Assembly (NCBI GenBank): GCA_964630795.1
Contig: CAZVWF010000017.1
Coordinates: 1-36,063 of the forward strand
Direction of reading: 5' to 3'
Source: SZUA-117 sp964630795
GTDB taxonomy: Bacteria > Pseudomonadota > Gammaproteobacteria > Steroidobacterales > Woeseiaceae
Length of the DNA: 36,063 bases
The notes under the pieces: generated by a model
The model's input: the letters and a program-made list of their open reading frames with translations, nothing else
What the model was told of the DNA's origin: nothing
Database searches by the model: none
Translations under genes and position numbers: made by a program
In this document: positions 1-7,245 of the stretch, one piece after another
Layout: each line of letters opens with the position of its first letter
Position numbering within the stretch: position 1 is the first letter of the stretch

Positions 1-1
1 A

Positions 2-352
2 ATACTGTTTACGCCCGGTCATGCACCGGACTCGATATGCCTCATTGACCGGGAGAATCGTCAACTCTTTACCGGGGACACTTTCTACCTGGCCCCGTTG
101 TATACGCACATTCCGGGTGCCAGTTTCGACGACTACATGCAAACGGCAGAACGACTGGCCGGGCTCGCTGGTGACATCGACACTGCAATTACCTCGCACA
201 ACGTGCCTGTTGTGGACGGTGCGTACATGACGGCTTTGGGGCAGGCCTTTGCCGATATCGCAGCGGGCACCGCGATGGATGTAACCCTGAGCGATGGTCA
301 TCGGGAGTACCACTTCGACGGCTTTTCCGTGATCGTCAGCGATACGCCCTGA
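2..352 (+). CDS. MBL-fold metallohydrolase, 3' end only (5' truncated by window)
   Basis: The reading frame is open from the first bases of the window to a TGA at 350-352. The visible 116 residues begin ILFTPGHAPDSICLID, the later part of a metallo-beta-lactamase fold: the TPGHAPDS segment carries the third metal-ligand histidine and LFTGDTFY carries the bridging aspartate. A further histidine near the end, in TSHNVPV, fits the last metal-ligand position. The HxHxDH motif lies upstream of the window. Substrate cannot be told from this fragment; the family includes thioesterases, lactonases and glyoxalase-like enzymes. A TTG at 98 is an internal in-frame codon, not the start. The next gene is convergent, so this is the last gene of its unit. 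Confidence 0.75.
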   Translation: MLFTPGHAPDSICLIDRENRQLFTGDTFYLAPLYTHIPGASFDDYMQTAERLAGLAGDIDTAITSHNVPVVDGAYMTALGQAFADIAAGTAMDVTLSDGHREYHFDGFSVIVSDTP

Positions 353-509
353 GGTTGTCGGCAGTGTTGCAGGTATGCGAACCAGGCTAAGGTAAATTAC
401 TGATTGTAAAAACAAAGTGGTTAAGCCGAGCTGCGTCGCTTTGTTTGTCGTTCACCTGTGGCGATAACAATGACAGACACGGTTTGTCAGAGACTGTCAT
501 GAAACGTCT

Positions 510-539
510 GGGGTGCCTTTTGTTACTCGCACCCCTTTT
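510..539 (+). terminator. Possible intrinsic terminator after the MBL gene
   Basis: A 7-bp perfect stem (GGGGTGC at 510-516 with GCACCCC at 529-535) encloses a 12-nt loop and is followed by four Ts. It sits about 160 bp after the MBL stop and just before the end of the convergent transporter gene. The short T-tract makes it a moderate candidate, and it would act on plus-strand transcripts only. Confidence 0.35.
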
Positions 540-572
540 CGCAGCCGCCCGGATTGCCGGCGCTATCCACGC

Positions 573-1877
573 TCAATCCCTGATACGCGCATTCCAGAGC
601 GTCGCGGCGAGCAACATCGACAGTACGGATGAGCCGATCCAGAACAGGATCGCTGCATCGAAATCGTAGACCCGCACGCCGTCGACCATTGTGGCGTCCC
701 GTCCAATCAGCATGCCGCTGATGATGTCCTGTGTGCCGGCCGCCATGTAGCTGAACATGCCGATAAAGCCCATCGCAGCGCCCGTGGCACCACGCGGTGC
801 GATGTCGACCGCAAACAAGCCGCCCAGTGAAGCCATGAGCCCGCTCAGGGTTGCGCCGTAGAGCGCGAACGACAACGCCAGGAACCAGGGATCGTCGGGT
901 CCAAAGAAGATCATGAACAGCGCCGCAACTTCGATGATGGCGAAGATCAGGTTTGCGGGCGGCCGCCTGGCATCGAATACCTTGTCCGACAGGTAGCCGA
1001 AGCCGATCGAGCCAAAGATGCCGGCAACTGTATTGACCATCATGAAGAAGCCGGCGTCGACCAGCGAATAGCCGTGATGCTCCTGCAGGTAAAGGACACC
1101 CCAGCTGTTGATGCCGTAGCGCGTCGCGTACATCAGTGCGCTGGACAGGCCGACCACCCAGATGGCGCCAATGCCGAAGATGACTTTCTGCTTGTCCCAG
1201 GTCGGCTTCTCCTTCTCCTCTTCCGTGTCCTCGCCGGTCCATTCGTGTATCTCCGGGAGGCCAATTGTCTGTGGAGCGTTCTGCAGGAAGGCGTACACCC
1301 AGGCGGCGACGCCGAGACAGACGAGTCCTGGCAATATGAATCCGAGCTTCCAGGTCGTCGCCGCTACGACGGCTGCCGTCAAATAAAAAGTAATGCCTTC
1401 GCCGATGGAATGTGATGCATTCCAGACGCCGTATCGGCGACCGCGCTCATGCAGGCTGAACCAGTTGGCGATTGAGATCACCGCGGACGGCGCCGCCATG
1501 CCCTGGAACCAGCCGTTCAGTGCCCAAAGGATGACCGAGAGCCAGAAGATCTCGGACCAGCCCATCAGGAGATTCAGTACCGAGGCGATGACGATGGCGC
1601 CCGCAAAGAAGAGCCGTGGCGGGAAATGGTCGGCAAGGAAGCCGTTGACGAACTTGCCGAACATGTAGCCGTACAGCAGGGCGGCGCCGATCATGCCCGT
1701 TTCTTCGACCGTAAAGATGCCGTTGTCAATGAGTGGCTTTTTGACGATCGACATGCCGAGGCGGACCGTATAGATGAACCCGTAGCCGAGCGTGATCGCC
1801 AGCATGACGCGAATCCTGTGCTTGCGAAACAGTCCGTCGACATCGCCGGCCGGGATACTGGCGCCTGTTGAAGCCAT
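573..1877 (-). CDS. MFS transporter, organophosphate:phosphate antiporter (GlpT/UhpT/UhpC-like) family
   Basis: A 434-residue protein with about twelve hydrophobic segments. The N-terminal half carries the OPA-family pattern YGFIYTVRLGMSIVKKPL, then FGKFVNGFLADHF after the second helix, and FQGMAAPSAVISIANWFS followed by ERGRRYGVWNASHSIGE. Known members exchange glycerol-3-phosphate or hexose-phosphate for phosphate or act as sugar-phosphate sensors; the substrate here cannot be assigned. A charged, Glu-rich loop (DTEEEKEKPTWDK) separates the two six-helix halves, as usual. An in-frame ATG at 1883 abuts the Shine-Dalgarno AAGGA (1884-1888) with no spacing, whereas the ATG at 1877 is 6 nt from it, so 1877 is chosen. 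It is transcribed alone, divergent from the repeat protein at 2042. Confidence 0.85.
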   Translation of the reverse strand: MASTGASIPAGDVDGLFRKHRIRVMLAITLGYGFIYTVRLGMSIVKKPLIDNGIFTVEETGMIGAALLYGYMFGKFVNGFLADHFPPRLFFAGAIVIASVLNLLMGWSEIFWLSVILWALNGWFQGMAAPSAVISIANWFSLHERGRRYGVWNASHSIGEGITFYLTAAVVAATTWKLGFILPGLVCLGVAAWVYAFLQNAPQTIGLPEIHEWTGEDTEEEKEKPTWDKQKVIFGIGAIWVVGLSSALMYATRYGINSWGVLYLQEHHGYSLVDAGFFMMVNTVAGIFGSIGFGYLSDKVFDARRPPANLIFAIIEVAALFMIFFGPDDPWFLALSFALYGATLSGLMASLGGLFAVDIAPRGATGAAMGFIGMFSYMAAGTQDIISGMLIGRDATMVDGVRVYDFDAAILFWIGSSVLSMLLAATLWNARIRD

Positions 1878-2041
1878 GGTCATTCCTTAACGGTGGAAGC
1901 GGGCAGCTTGCCAGATCAGGGCTCTGTGAGCCAATTACACATAATGCAAAACTGACTGGCCCCGATAGTCAACCGGCGGGCCGGTGTGCCGTTGTAAGTG
2001 GCAGAAGCACTGGAATTTGGACGGAAACACGGAGAATGAAC

Positions 2042-2452
2042 ATGCATACAGGGAAGTTTTGGGACTGCATCAAGGTCACGGTATTCGTACTGTTGGTCGG
2101 CCTGTTTGGCAGTACGGTCTGGGCGGAAGAGGCCGGGATGCGGGTGGAACGTCTGGACAATCGCGGCGATCGTATCGAGAACCGACTCGATAACCGTGGA
2201 GATCGCATTAACGATCGTTTGGACAACCAGGGCGATCGAATCGATCGTCGCCTTGACCGACGTTCGGACCGCGCCGCGGATGCTGGTCGAGACCGTCTCG
2301 CTGACCGCCTCGATCATAAAGGTGACCGTATCGACCGGCGCCTCGACAATCGTGGCGAGCGCATTGACCGTCGTCTCGACAACCGGGGCTCCCGCATTGA
2401 TCGTCGACTGGGTCAACGAGCCCGAAGGGTGGACCGCTATCGCCCCCGGTAA
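2042..2452 (+). CDS. Small exported protein of 11-residue Arg/Asp repeats
   Basis: The 136-residue product has a classical signal peptide (hydrophobic core KVTVFVLLVGLFGSTVW, likely cleavage after VWA at residue 28). The rest of the chain is almost entirely tandem units of 11 residues with consensus RLDNRGDRIDR. Units start at residues 37, 48, 59, 70, 89, 100, 111 and 122, with an 8-residue degenerate unit (AGRDRLAD) at 81. Leu and Ile recur in an 11-residue (hendecad) pattern, suggesting a long, highly charged helix or right-handed coiled coil in the periplasm. There is no cysteine or enzyme motif in the mature part, and the function is unknown. The ATG at 2036 is 1 nt from the GGAG at 2031-2034, while that at 2042 is 7 nt away, so 2042 is preferred. 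The gene ends 18 bp before a strong terminator. Confidence 0.8.
   Translation: MHTGKFWDCIKVTVFVLLVGLFGSTVWAEEAGMRVERLDNRGDRIENRLDNRGDRINDRLDNQGDRIDRRLDRRSDRAADAGRDRLADRLDHKGDRIDRRLDNRGERIDRRLDNRGSRIDRRLGQRARRVDRYRPR
2150..2437 (+). repeat. Imperfect 33-bp tandem repeats inside the repeat-protein gene
   Basis: Eight 33-bp units plus one 24-bp unit encode the RLDNRGDRIDR repeats. The protein repeat is much better conserved than the DNA because codons vary between units (for example CTCGACAATCGTGGCGAG against CTCGACAACCGGGGCTCC). This points to old duplication under protein-level selection rather than fresh expansion. Confidence 0.85.
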
Positions 2453-2470
2453 CGGTGGCTTTCGACAATA

Positions 2471-2498
2471 AAAAGCCCCGCATTGCGGGGCTTTTTTT
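2471..2498. terminator. Bidirectional intrinsic terminator between convergent genes
   Basis: A perfect 11-bp stem, AAAAGCCCCGC (2471-2481) with GCGGGGCTTTT (2485-2495), has a 3-nt loop. It is followed by Ts to 2498 on the plus strand and by a T-run on the minus strand. It ends both the repeat-protein transcript and the ABC/DUF4340 operon. The TAA stop of the DUF4340 gene (2497-2499) lies inside the tail. Confidence 0.93.
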
Positions 2499-3504
2499 AT
2501 TCTTCGTCGGAAGATTCGGCCTTGAGGAAATCGTCCCAGCGTCGCGTCAGCAGGTTGGCCTTGTAGTCGGCAATGCGATAGGCCCAGCCACGGACCCGGT
2601 CTGTTGTCGCTTGCCATTCATCCGCATTATCGATGGCGGCATCTGCAGGCAGATGCACTTCCAGCGTGAGCCACTTGCCGCCATCTTCCTCAGAAACTGC
2701 TGAATTGATCCTGACCCCGTCGAAAGTCTCGAAGTAGGTCATGACGGCAACGTCGGCCGGTTCGGCGGACCGGACGTCATCGAGATCCAGGTCATTCAGC
2801 GCACCGCCGATACCGTTGGCCACGGTCGAATAACTGAGCTCGCGGCCTTCGGGAACATCGGCGACTGTGAAATTCACATCGGCCTCCGCATCCTTGCTGA
2901 TCGAAATCACCTCGCCGTCCGGATGTTCGATGGTGACGGAACGAATGCGATTGGAATCGATATCGACAATGTCCGTGTTGAGCCATTCACCGGGCTCGGT
3001 GGGAATCTCCGGGTTCTGGTCAATCAACCAGCTTTGATCGTCACCTGCGATTCGCGCATAACGAAAGTTTTGCTGCACGGCATTGCCGAAAATCAGCTCG
3101 AAGCTGCTATCGCCGGCCGTCGCAAGCACTGCCGTTGCTTTGCTGGTCTTCGTGTCCGGCGTGTCCACGGCCAGGCGGTCGTGCAATTCAGGGTTGGCCG
3201 TCTTGGGCTCGACCACGGCAGCCTCGGTCATCGCCAGCAGTAATTCCGTGACTGTTGCAACATTGGCTTCGTAACCACCGCGATCAGGCACAACCCAGCC
3301 ACCGCCAATTTTCTCGATGCTGATTGAATCGCCGGTGCGCGCAACAACAATTCGATCGATGTCATTGGCGATGGCACGCATGTCAGGGAACAGGAGTGAG
3401 CCCGCGCCGGGCAGGTCGCCGTCGTCCCCGGATTCGATCAGCAGCAGTGCTGCCACGAGGACGGCCACAACAAAGCCCAGCAAGCGCAGCGTTGCCTTGT
3501 TCAT
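2497..3504 (-). CDS. DUF4340 domain protein, partner of a Gld-type ABC system
   Basis: A 335-residue protein with one N-terminal membrane anchor (about residues 5-22, LRLLGFVVAVLVAALLLI), followed by an extracytoplasmic domain rich in beta-type sequence and acidic residues. The pattern ISIEKIGGGWVVPDRGGYEAN, the later FELIFGNAVQQNFRYARI and SWLIDQNPEIPTEPGEWLN are typical of DUF4340, a family usually encoded directly after GldG-like proteins; its biochemical role is not established. The ATG at 3504 overlaps the upstream stop as ATGA and is preceded by AGGAGG. The longer frame starting at 3528 is not needed. It is the last gene of the four-gene operon 7084-2497. Confidence 0.85.
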   Translation of the reverse strand: MNKATLRLLGFVVAVLVAALLLIESGDDGDLPGAGSLLFPDMRAIANDIDRIVVARTGDSISIEKIGGGWVVPDRGGYEANVATVTELLLAMTEAAVVEPKTANPELHDRLAVDTPDTKTSKATAVLATAGDSSFELIFGNAVQQNFRYARIAGDDQSWLIDQNPEIPTEPGEWLNTDIVDIDSNRIRSVTIEHPDGEVISISKDAEADVNFTVADVPEGRELSYSTVANGIGGALNDLDLDDVRSAEPADVAVMTYFETFDGVRINSAVSEEDGGKWLTLEVHLPADAAIDNADEWQATTDRVRGWAYRIADYKANLLTRRWDDFLKAESSDEE

Positions 3505-5399
3505 GCCAGCCTCCTGTTGCGGCGCCAAACGGCCAGCAACACAAAGACGGTGAGCAGCAGCGGTACCAGCCCGATGTTGATAATTTTGAGCCAGTTACCC
3601 AGTTGCTCGATGTCTTCATCCAGACCGCGTTGTACAGCACGCAGTTCCTGTCGAATTGCCGAGCGCTGATCGATGAAGCGGTCTATTTCGGCCTGCTGTT
3701 CGGGCGTCATAATGATATTGCCGCTGTCCTCCCTTGCCGACTGAAGTTCGACGAGGCGCTGCTCAGTCTCATCGAGTTCGCTTTGCAGTCGCTGTTCGGT
3801 GGACCGAAAACGTGATTCCGCATCGACGCGCAGTTCCTCGACGCGGGTAAACGGTCGCGTGTAACTGGCGCGGCTTCGAACCCCGATCAGGTCCGAGCTG
3901 CCAGCCAGGTTTTCCAGTGCGTTGATTACGAAAGCGCCATTGCTCGCAAACGCATTGGCGAGTTGCTGGCCGAAGAAATTCTGCACCTGCACCCACAAAT
4001 GATCGGCGAGCATGTCGACATCGGCAACGACGATAAGATTGGCCGGTTCCGCCGTCGCCGTGAGATGGTTGGCGTTGCCGGCTTCCGACGGTTCGTCACC
4101 ATCCGTCGAACTCACGCCGGTGGGTGGCGGACCATTCGGGAAGGCGCTCGGCAGGTTGCCGCTGATCCGGGCGGCGAGCACATACGCATCACCCGACGGT
4201 GAAAATCCGTCCTGCAGGCTGGACGGGTCGGGCAGGAAGCTGAACCGGGTCGCAGGCATCCCCTGTGCGTCTGCACTGGCGCGGAACAACGGATCGAGCG
4301 TCGCGGGACTGTCCTCCATGATCCGTATCGAACCCGCGGTCGCCAGGTGCACGACGTTCAGGTCTGCCGTGATGATGTCATTACCACTCATCCGCTCCCC
4401 GGTTACGCCGATATAGCCGTAGTGGCGAACGGGACGCCGGTCCATGCCTGTAATCTGAAGCGCTTGTCCGGCATCCGCGACAACTTCGTCTCCGGTGAAC
4501 TCGATGCCCCAGGCGTCAAACAGGGTCGGCAGGTCCGAGCCCTGGCCCATCGGAGGCATTCCCTGTGGCATGCCCTCGGTGGAGGCCGGATCCACGTCGG
4601 CGACAGGATCAACGAAGATCATCGCTTTGCCACCGCGCATCACGAACTGATCGATTGCATAGAGCGTTTTATTCGACAGGCTTTTCGGCTGCACAATCCA
4701 CAGCAGGCTGATGTCGTCCGCGATGTCCACGAATGTCGTACCGAGATTGCGAATCTCGAAGAGTTGCTGCGCCTGCTGGTAGACCATCCACGGTGGCACC
4801 ATTCGCTGCATCTGCGGGTCGAAGCTGCCCGTCATTTCCACGCCGGAGAGGATGCCGATTACCGTACGATCGGGTGACGACAACGTGCTGACGAGTTTGG
4901 CGATGTCGTACTCGAGAAAGGCTTCCTTGTCGGGCTGAAAGAAAGGAATGGTCTCTTCGTTATCAATGCTGTCGGTGCCCGCCAGTCCCATGTAGATCGG
5001 GTCCGGACTGACACCCAGTTGCACGCCCTGCAGGCCGAATTGTGTGGCCCGGTCCTCGTCTTCCGAAAAGGGCAGCGGATCGATCACACTCAGGCGAATG
5101 TTGCCGTCGGCTTCGCTTTCGAATTCTTCCAGCATCTCGCGTACCCGGTCTGCATAACTGCGCAGGCTCGGCATGGATTCAGAGGCCTGGTCGGAGAAAT
5201 AGAAGTAGAGATTGATCGGTTCATCGAGTCCTTCCAGCAAATTAAGCGTGCCGTCCGACAGGGTGTACAGGTTGTTCTCCGTCAGGTCGATTCGCCAGCC
5301 TTTAAACAGCTGATTCGTAATCGATACGGCGACGATAAAGGCGATCCCCAGCAGGGCCAGGCTCGTGGCGCTCAGGCGTTGTTGTGTCTTCGTGCTCAT
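3501..5399 (-). CDS. GldG-like ABC-associated membrane protein
   Basis: A 632-residue protein with an N-terminal transmembrane helix (about residues 12-30), a large periplasmic part and a C-terminal helix (about 605-625) ending in WRRNRRLA. The stretch GWRIDLTENNLYTLSDGT, then INLYFYFSDQ and the SYADRVREMLEEF segment, are hallmarks of the GldG/ABC-type uncharacterised transport family (DUF4350-like substrate-binding fold). A coiled-coil region precedes the last helix (about residues 525-600, rich in Glu, Arg and Gln). In Bacteroidetes GldG works with GldA and GldF in gliding and secretion; homologues are common in non-gliding Proteobacteria, where the cargo is unknown. It lies 9 nt after the permease gene with a GGGG ribosome-binding site. 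Confidence 0.87.
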   Translation of the reverse strand: MSTKTQQRLSATSLALLGIAFIVAVSITNQLFKGWRIDLTENNLYTLSDGTLNLLEGLDEPINLYFYFSDQASESMPSLRSYADRVREMLEEFESEADGNIRLSVIDPLPFSEDEDRATQFGLQGVQLGVSPDPIYMGLAGTDSIDNEETIPFFQPDKEAFLEYDIAKLVSTLSSPDRTVIGILSGVEMTGSFDPQMQRMVPPWMVYQQAQQLFEIRNLGTTFVDIADDISLLWIVQPKSLSNKTLYAIDQFVMRGGKAMIFVDPVADVDPASTEGMPQGMPPMGQGSDLPTLFDAWGIEFTGDEVVADAGQALQITGMDRRPVRHYGYIGVTGERMSGNDIITADLNVVHLATAGSIRIMEDSPATLDPLFRASADAQGMPATRFSFLPDPSSLQDGFSPSGDAYVLAARISGNLPSAFPNGPPPTGVSSTDGDEPSEAGNANHLTATAEPANLIVVADVDMLADHLWVQVQNFFGQQLANAFASNGAFVINALENLAGSSDLIGVRSRASYTRPFTRVEELRVDAESRFRSTEQRLQSELDETEQRLVELQSAREDSGNIIMTPEQQAEIDRFIDQRSAIRQELRAVQRGLDEDIEQLGNWLKIINIGLVPLLLTVFVLLAVWRRNRRLA

Positions 5400-5408
5400 G
5401 GTCGACCC

Positions 5409-6143
5409 CTAATCCGCCTGTTTCCATTGCAGGATGATCGTATTGGCGTACAGGAATGTGCCAATCACCAGCCCGAAGTAAACGAGATCGCGGAAATCGA
5501 TGACACCGCGAGAAATATTGGAGAAGTGCGACAGGAAGCTCAGCGACGCTACGGCATCCACAATGACTTGCGGAAGCCAGCCGCGAAAGACATCCAGCAC
5601 CATCGGGAATCCGGAAAGCAGGAACCCGAAACAAACGACGATGCTGATGACGAAAGCGATCACCTGGTTGCGGGTAATTGCCGAAACACAGGAGCCGATG
5701 GCCAGGAAGCCACCGGCCATCAGGAGGCTGCCAATGTAAGCCGCGAAAATGGTGCCGTTGTCGGGGTCGCCGAGGTAGTTCACGGTGATCCAGATCGGGA
5801 AAGTCAGTGTCAGTGCGATACCGGTGAACGCCCAGGCTGCCAGGAATTTGCCGAGCACTGCCTGCCAGGGCGTTACGGGCAGGGTCATCAGTAATTCGAC
5901 GCTGCCGGATTTCCGTTCCTCGGCCCAAAGGCGCATTGAAATGGCGGGCACCAGGAACAGGTACAGCCAGGGGTGGAAATTGAAGAACGACCTGAGGTCT
6001 GCCTGGCCCTGTTCGTAGAAACCACCCAGGTAGAAAGTGAAAGTGCCCATCAGGACGAGAAAGATCACGATAAACACGTAGGCCACGGGCGTTGCAAAGT
6101 AACTTTGCAGCTCTCGCCTGAAGATGGCTGAGATGATATTCAT
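5409..6143 (-). CDS. ABC-2 type permease, GldF-like
   Basis: A 244-residue membrane protein with about six helices. It starts MNIISAIFRRELQSYFATP, the cytoplasmic elbow seen in ABC-2 permeases of the GldF/NosY type. It continues with the conserved WAEERKSGSVELLMTLPV segment after the second helix, and VLGKFLAAW. This is the membrane subunit that pairs with the ATPase encoded just upstream, whose stop overlaps this ATG as ATGA (6140-6143), indicating translational coupling. Together with the GldG-like and DUF4340 proteins it forms a four-component export or envelope-modification system. Cargo is not predictable from sequence. Confidence 0.9.
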   Translation of the reverse strand: MNIISAIFRRELQSYFATPVAYVFIVIFLVLMGTFTFYLGGFYEQGQADLRSFFNFHPWLYLFLVPAISMRLWAEERKSGSVELLMTLPVTPWQAVLGKFLAAWAFTGIALTLTFPIWITVNYLGDPDNGTIFAAYIGSLLMAGGFLAIGSCVSAITRNQVIAFVISIVVCFGFLLSGFPMVLDVFRGWLPQVIVDAVASLSFLSHFSNISRGVIDFRDLVYFGLVIGTFLYANTIILQWKQAD

Positions 6144-7084
6144 GCGTTTTCACCTCGCGTAATCTGCCGGAACACTTCGTCGAGGCGTCCGGCCTCGAGT
6201 TGCAGGCTTTCGACTGACCAGTCGTTCGACTGCACCAGGTTGGCGACGTCCTGCCAGGTCTGCATGTCTGCGCTGCCGGACCTGGCGACGGCGATAATGC
6301 TGCCGTGATCTCGATCGGATTCAGTGGTATCGACAGAGTCCAGCCGTTCGATGGCGGCGATGACTTCGTCGATGCCCGTGCCATCGCCGATCGTCAGCCG
6401 AACCGCGTTGTGATAGCGGGATCGACCCGCCAATGCGTGTGGCGTGTCATCGGCAAGGATTTCGCCATTGGCGATAATGATGGCGCGACTGCAGACCGCC
6501 TCGACCTCTTCAAGAATATGCGTCGAGATAACGATCAGTTTGTCCGCCGACATCGACCGTATGAGTTCGCGGACCTCATATTTCTGGTTCGGGTCGAGCC
6601 CATCCGTTGGCTCATCTAGGATCAGTACGTCAGGGTCATGCAGGATGGCTTGCGCAAGGCCCACCCTGCGCTTAAAGCCTTTCGACAGCGTTTCGATCGA
6701 CTGCCCGAGCACTGGGCCGAGATGCAGCCGTTCTGCAACTTCTTCCAGTCGCTGTTTCCTTTTTCCACCCTGCAATCCGCGTATGTCAGCGATGAACTCC
6801 AGGAAGCCGCCGGGCGTCATCTCCGCGTAGCAGGGCGCGCCCTCAGGCAGGTAACCGATTTTCCGGCGGGCGGCGAGGCCGTCAGTTGCAATGTCATGGC
6901 CGCAGACCTCGGCTCGTCCGGCGCTGGGCGCCACGAATCCGGTGACCATCTTCATGGTCGTGGATTTACCGGCGCCGTTCGGACCCAGGAAGCCGAGTAC
7001 CTCGCCAGGTTGGCATGTGAACGATAAGTCATTGACGACCGTATGCCGACCGTATCGCTTTGTCAGACCGTCAGTTTTGATCAT
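6140..7084 (-). CDS. ABC transporter ATPase, GldA-like
   Basis: A 314-residue ATP-binding subunit. Walker A is GPNGAGKST at about residues 34-42; the signature is LSKGFKRRVGLAQ, with the LSKGF variant usual for the GldA/NatA group; Walker B is VLILDEPTDGLDP; the switch histidine is in VISTHILEE. A C-terminal extension of about 100 residues after the nucleotide-binding domain is typical of GldA-like proteins. The frame is open from 7129, but family alignments begin at MIKTDGLTKRYG (7084). A promoter-like pair at 7130-7158 would put the transcription start inside the longer version, so 7084 is chosen. It is the first gene of the operon and divergent from the YfcC-type carrier. Confidence 0.92.
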   Translation of the reverse strand: MIKTDGLTKRYGRHTVVNDLSFTCQPGEVLGFLGPNGAGKSTTMKMVTGFVAPSAGRAEVCGHDIATDGLAARRKIGYLPEGAPCYAEMTPGGFLEFIADIRGLQGGKRKQRLEEVAERLHLGPVLGQSIETLSKGFKRRVGLAQAILHDPDVLILDEPTDGLDPNQKYEVRELIRSMSADKLIVISTHILEEVEAVCSRAIIIANGEILADDTPHALAGRSRYHNAVRLTIGDGTGIDEVIAAIERLDSVDTTESDRDHGSIIAVARSGSADMQTWQDVANLVQSNDWSVESLQLEAGRLDEVFRQITRGENA

Positions 7085-7129
7085 GTTTTCGTCTTTGTAT
7101 CGCCGGGCGATGTTCCGGCGCGGCTGCAT

Positions 7130-7158
7130 TTTTTATCAAAAACCGTTTTCGGCTTCAA
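7130..7158 (-). promoter_or_regulatory. Candidate sigma-70 promoter of the Gld-like ABC operon
   Basis: On the minus strand, TTGAAG (7158-7153) and TAAAAA (7135-7130) are separated by 17 bp. This would place the transcript start near 7123, upstream of the chosen ATG at 7084. The match is moderate. Confidence 0.35.
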
Positions 7159-7245
7159 CAGTAATGCAGGACATTGATTTTGTGCCGGTTTCGTCTACTG
7201 TAGTTCCCTTCCGGAGGGCAGAACAAGAACGGCGGGGAGAGCAGT

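Noticed and set aside
410..446. 8-bp inverted repeat AAACAAAG/CTTTGTTT with a 21-nt loop
   Set aside because: AT-rich arms, long loop and no following T-run; too weak to call a terminator or operator.
523..1242. Minus-strand frame of 239 codons inside the MFS gene
   Set aside because: It overlaps the well-supported transporter in another frame and is Arg/His/Gly-rich, typical of a shadow in GC-rich DNA.
2150..2437. Regular 33-bp repeats suggesting a CRISPR-like array
   Set aside because: The repeats are contiguous with no spacers, vary at the DNA level and are in frame with a conserved protein repeat.
1916..2617. Long minus-strand open frame (233 codons) opposite the repeat protein
   Set aside because: It is the antisense shadow of the repetitive gene; it runs through the terminator and into the convergent DUF4340 gene and has no family features.
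5019..5894. Plus-strand frame of 291 codons spanning the GldG-like and permease genes
   Set aside because: It crosses a gene boundary on the opposite strand and its composition (Gln/His/Arg-rich) is that of a shadow frame.
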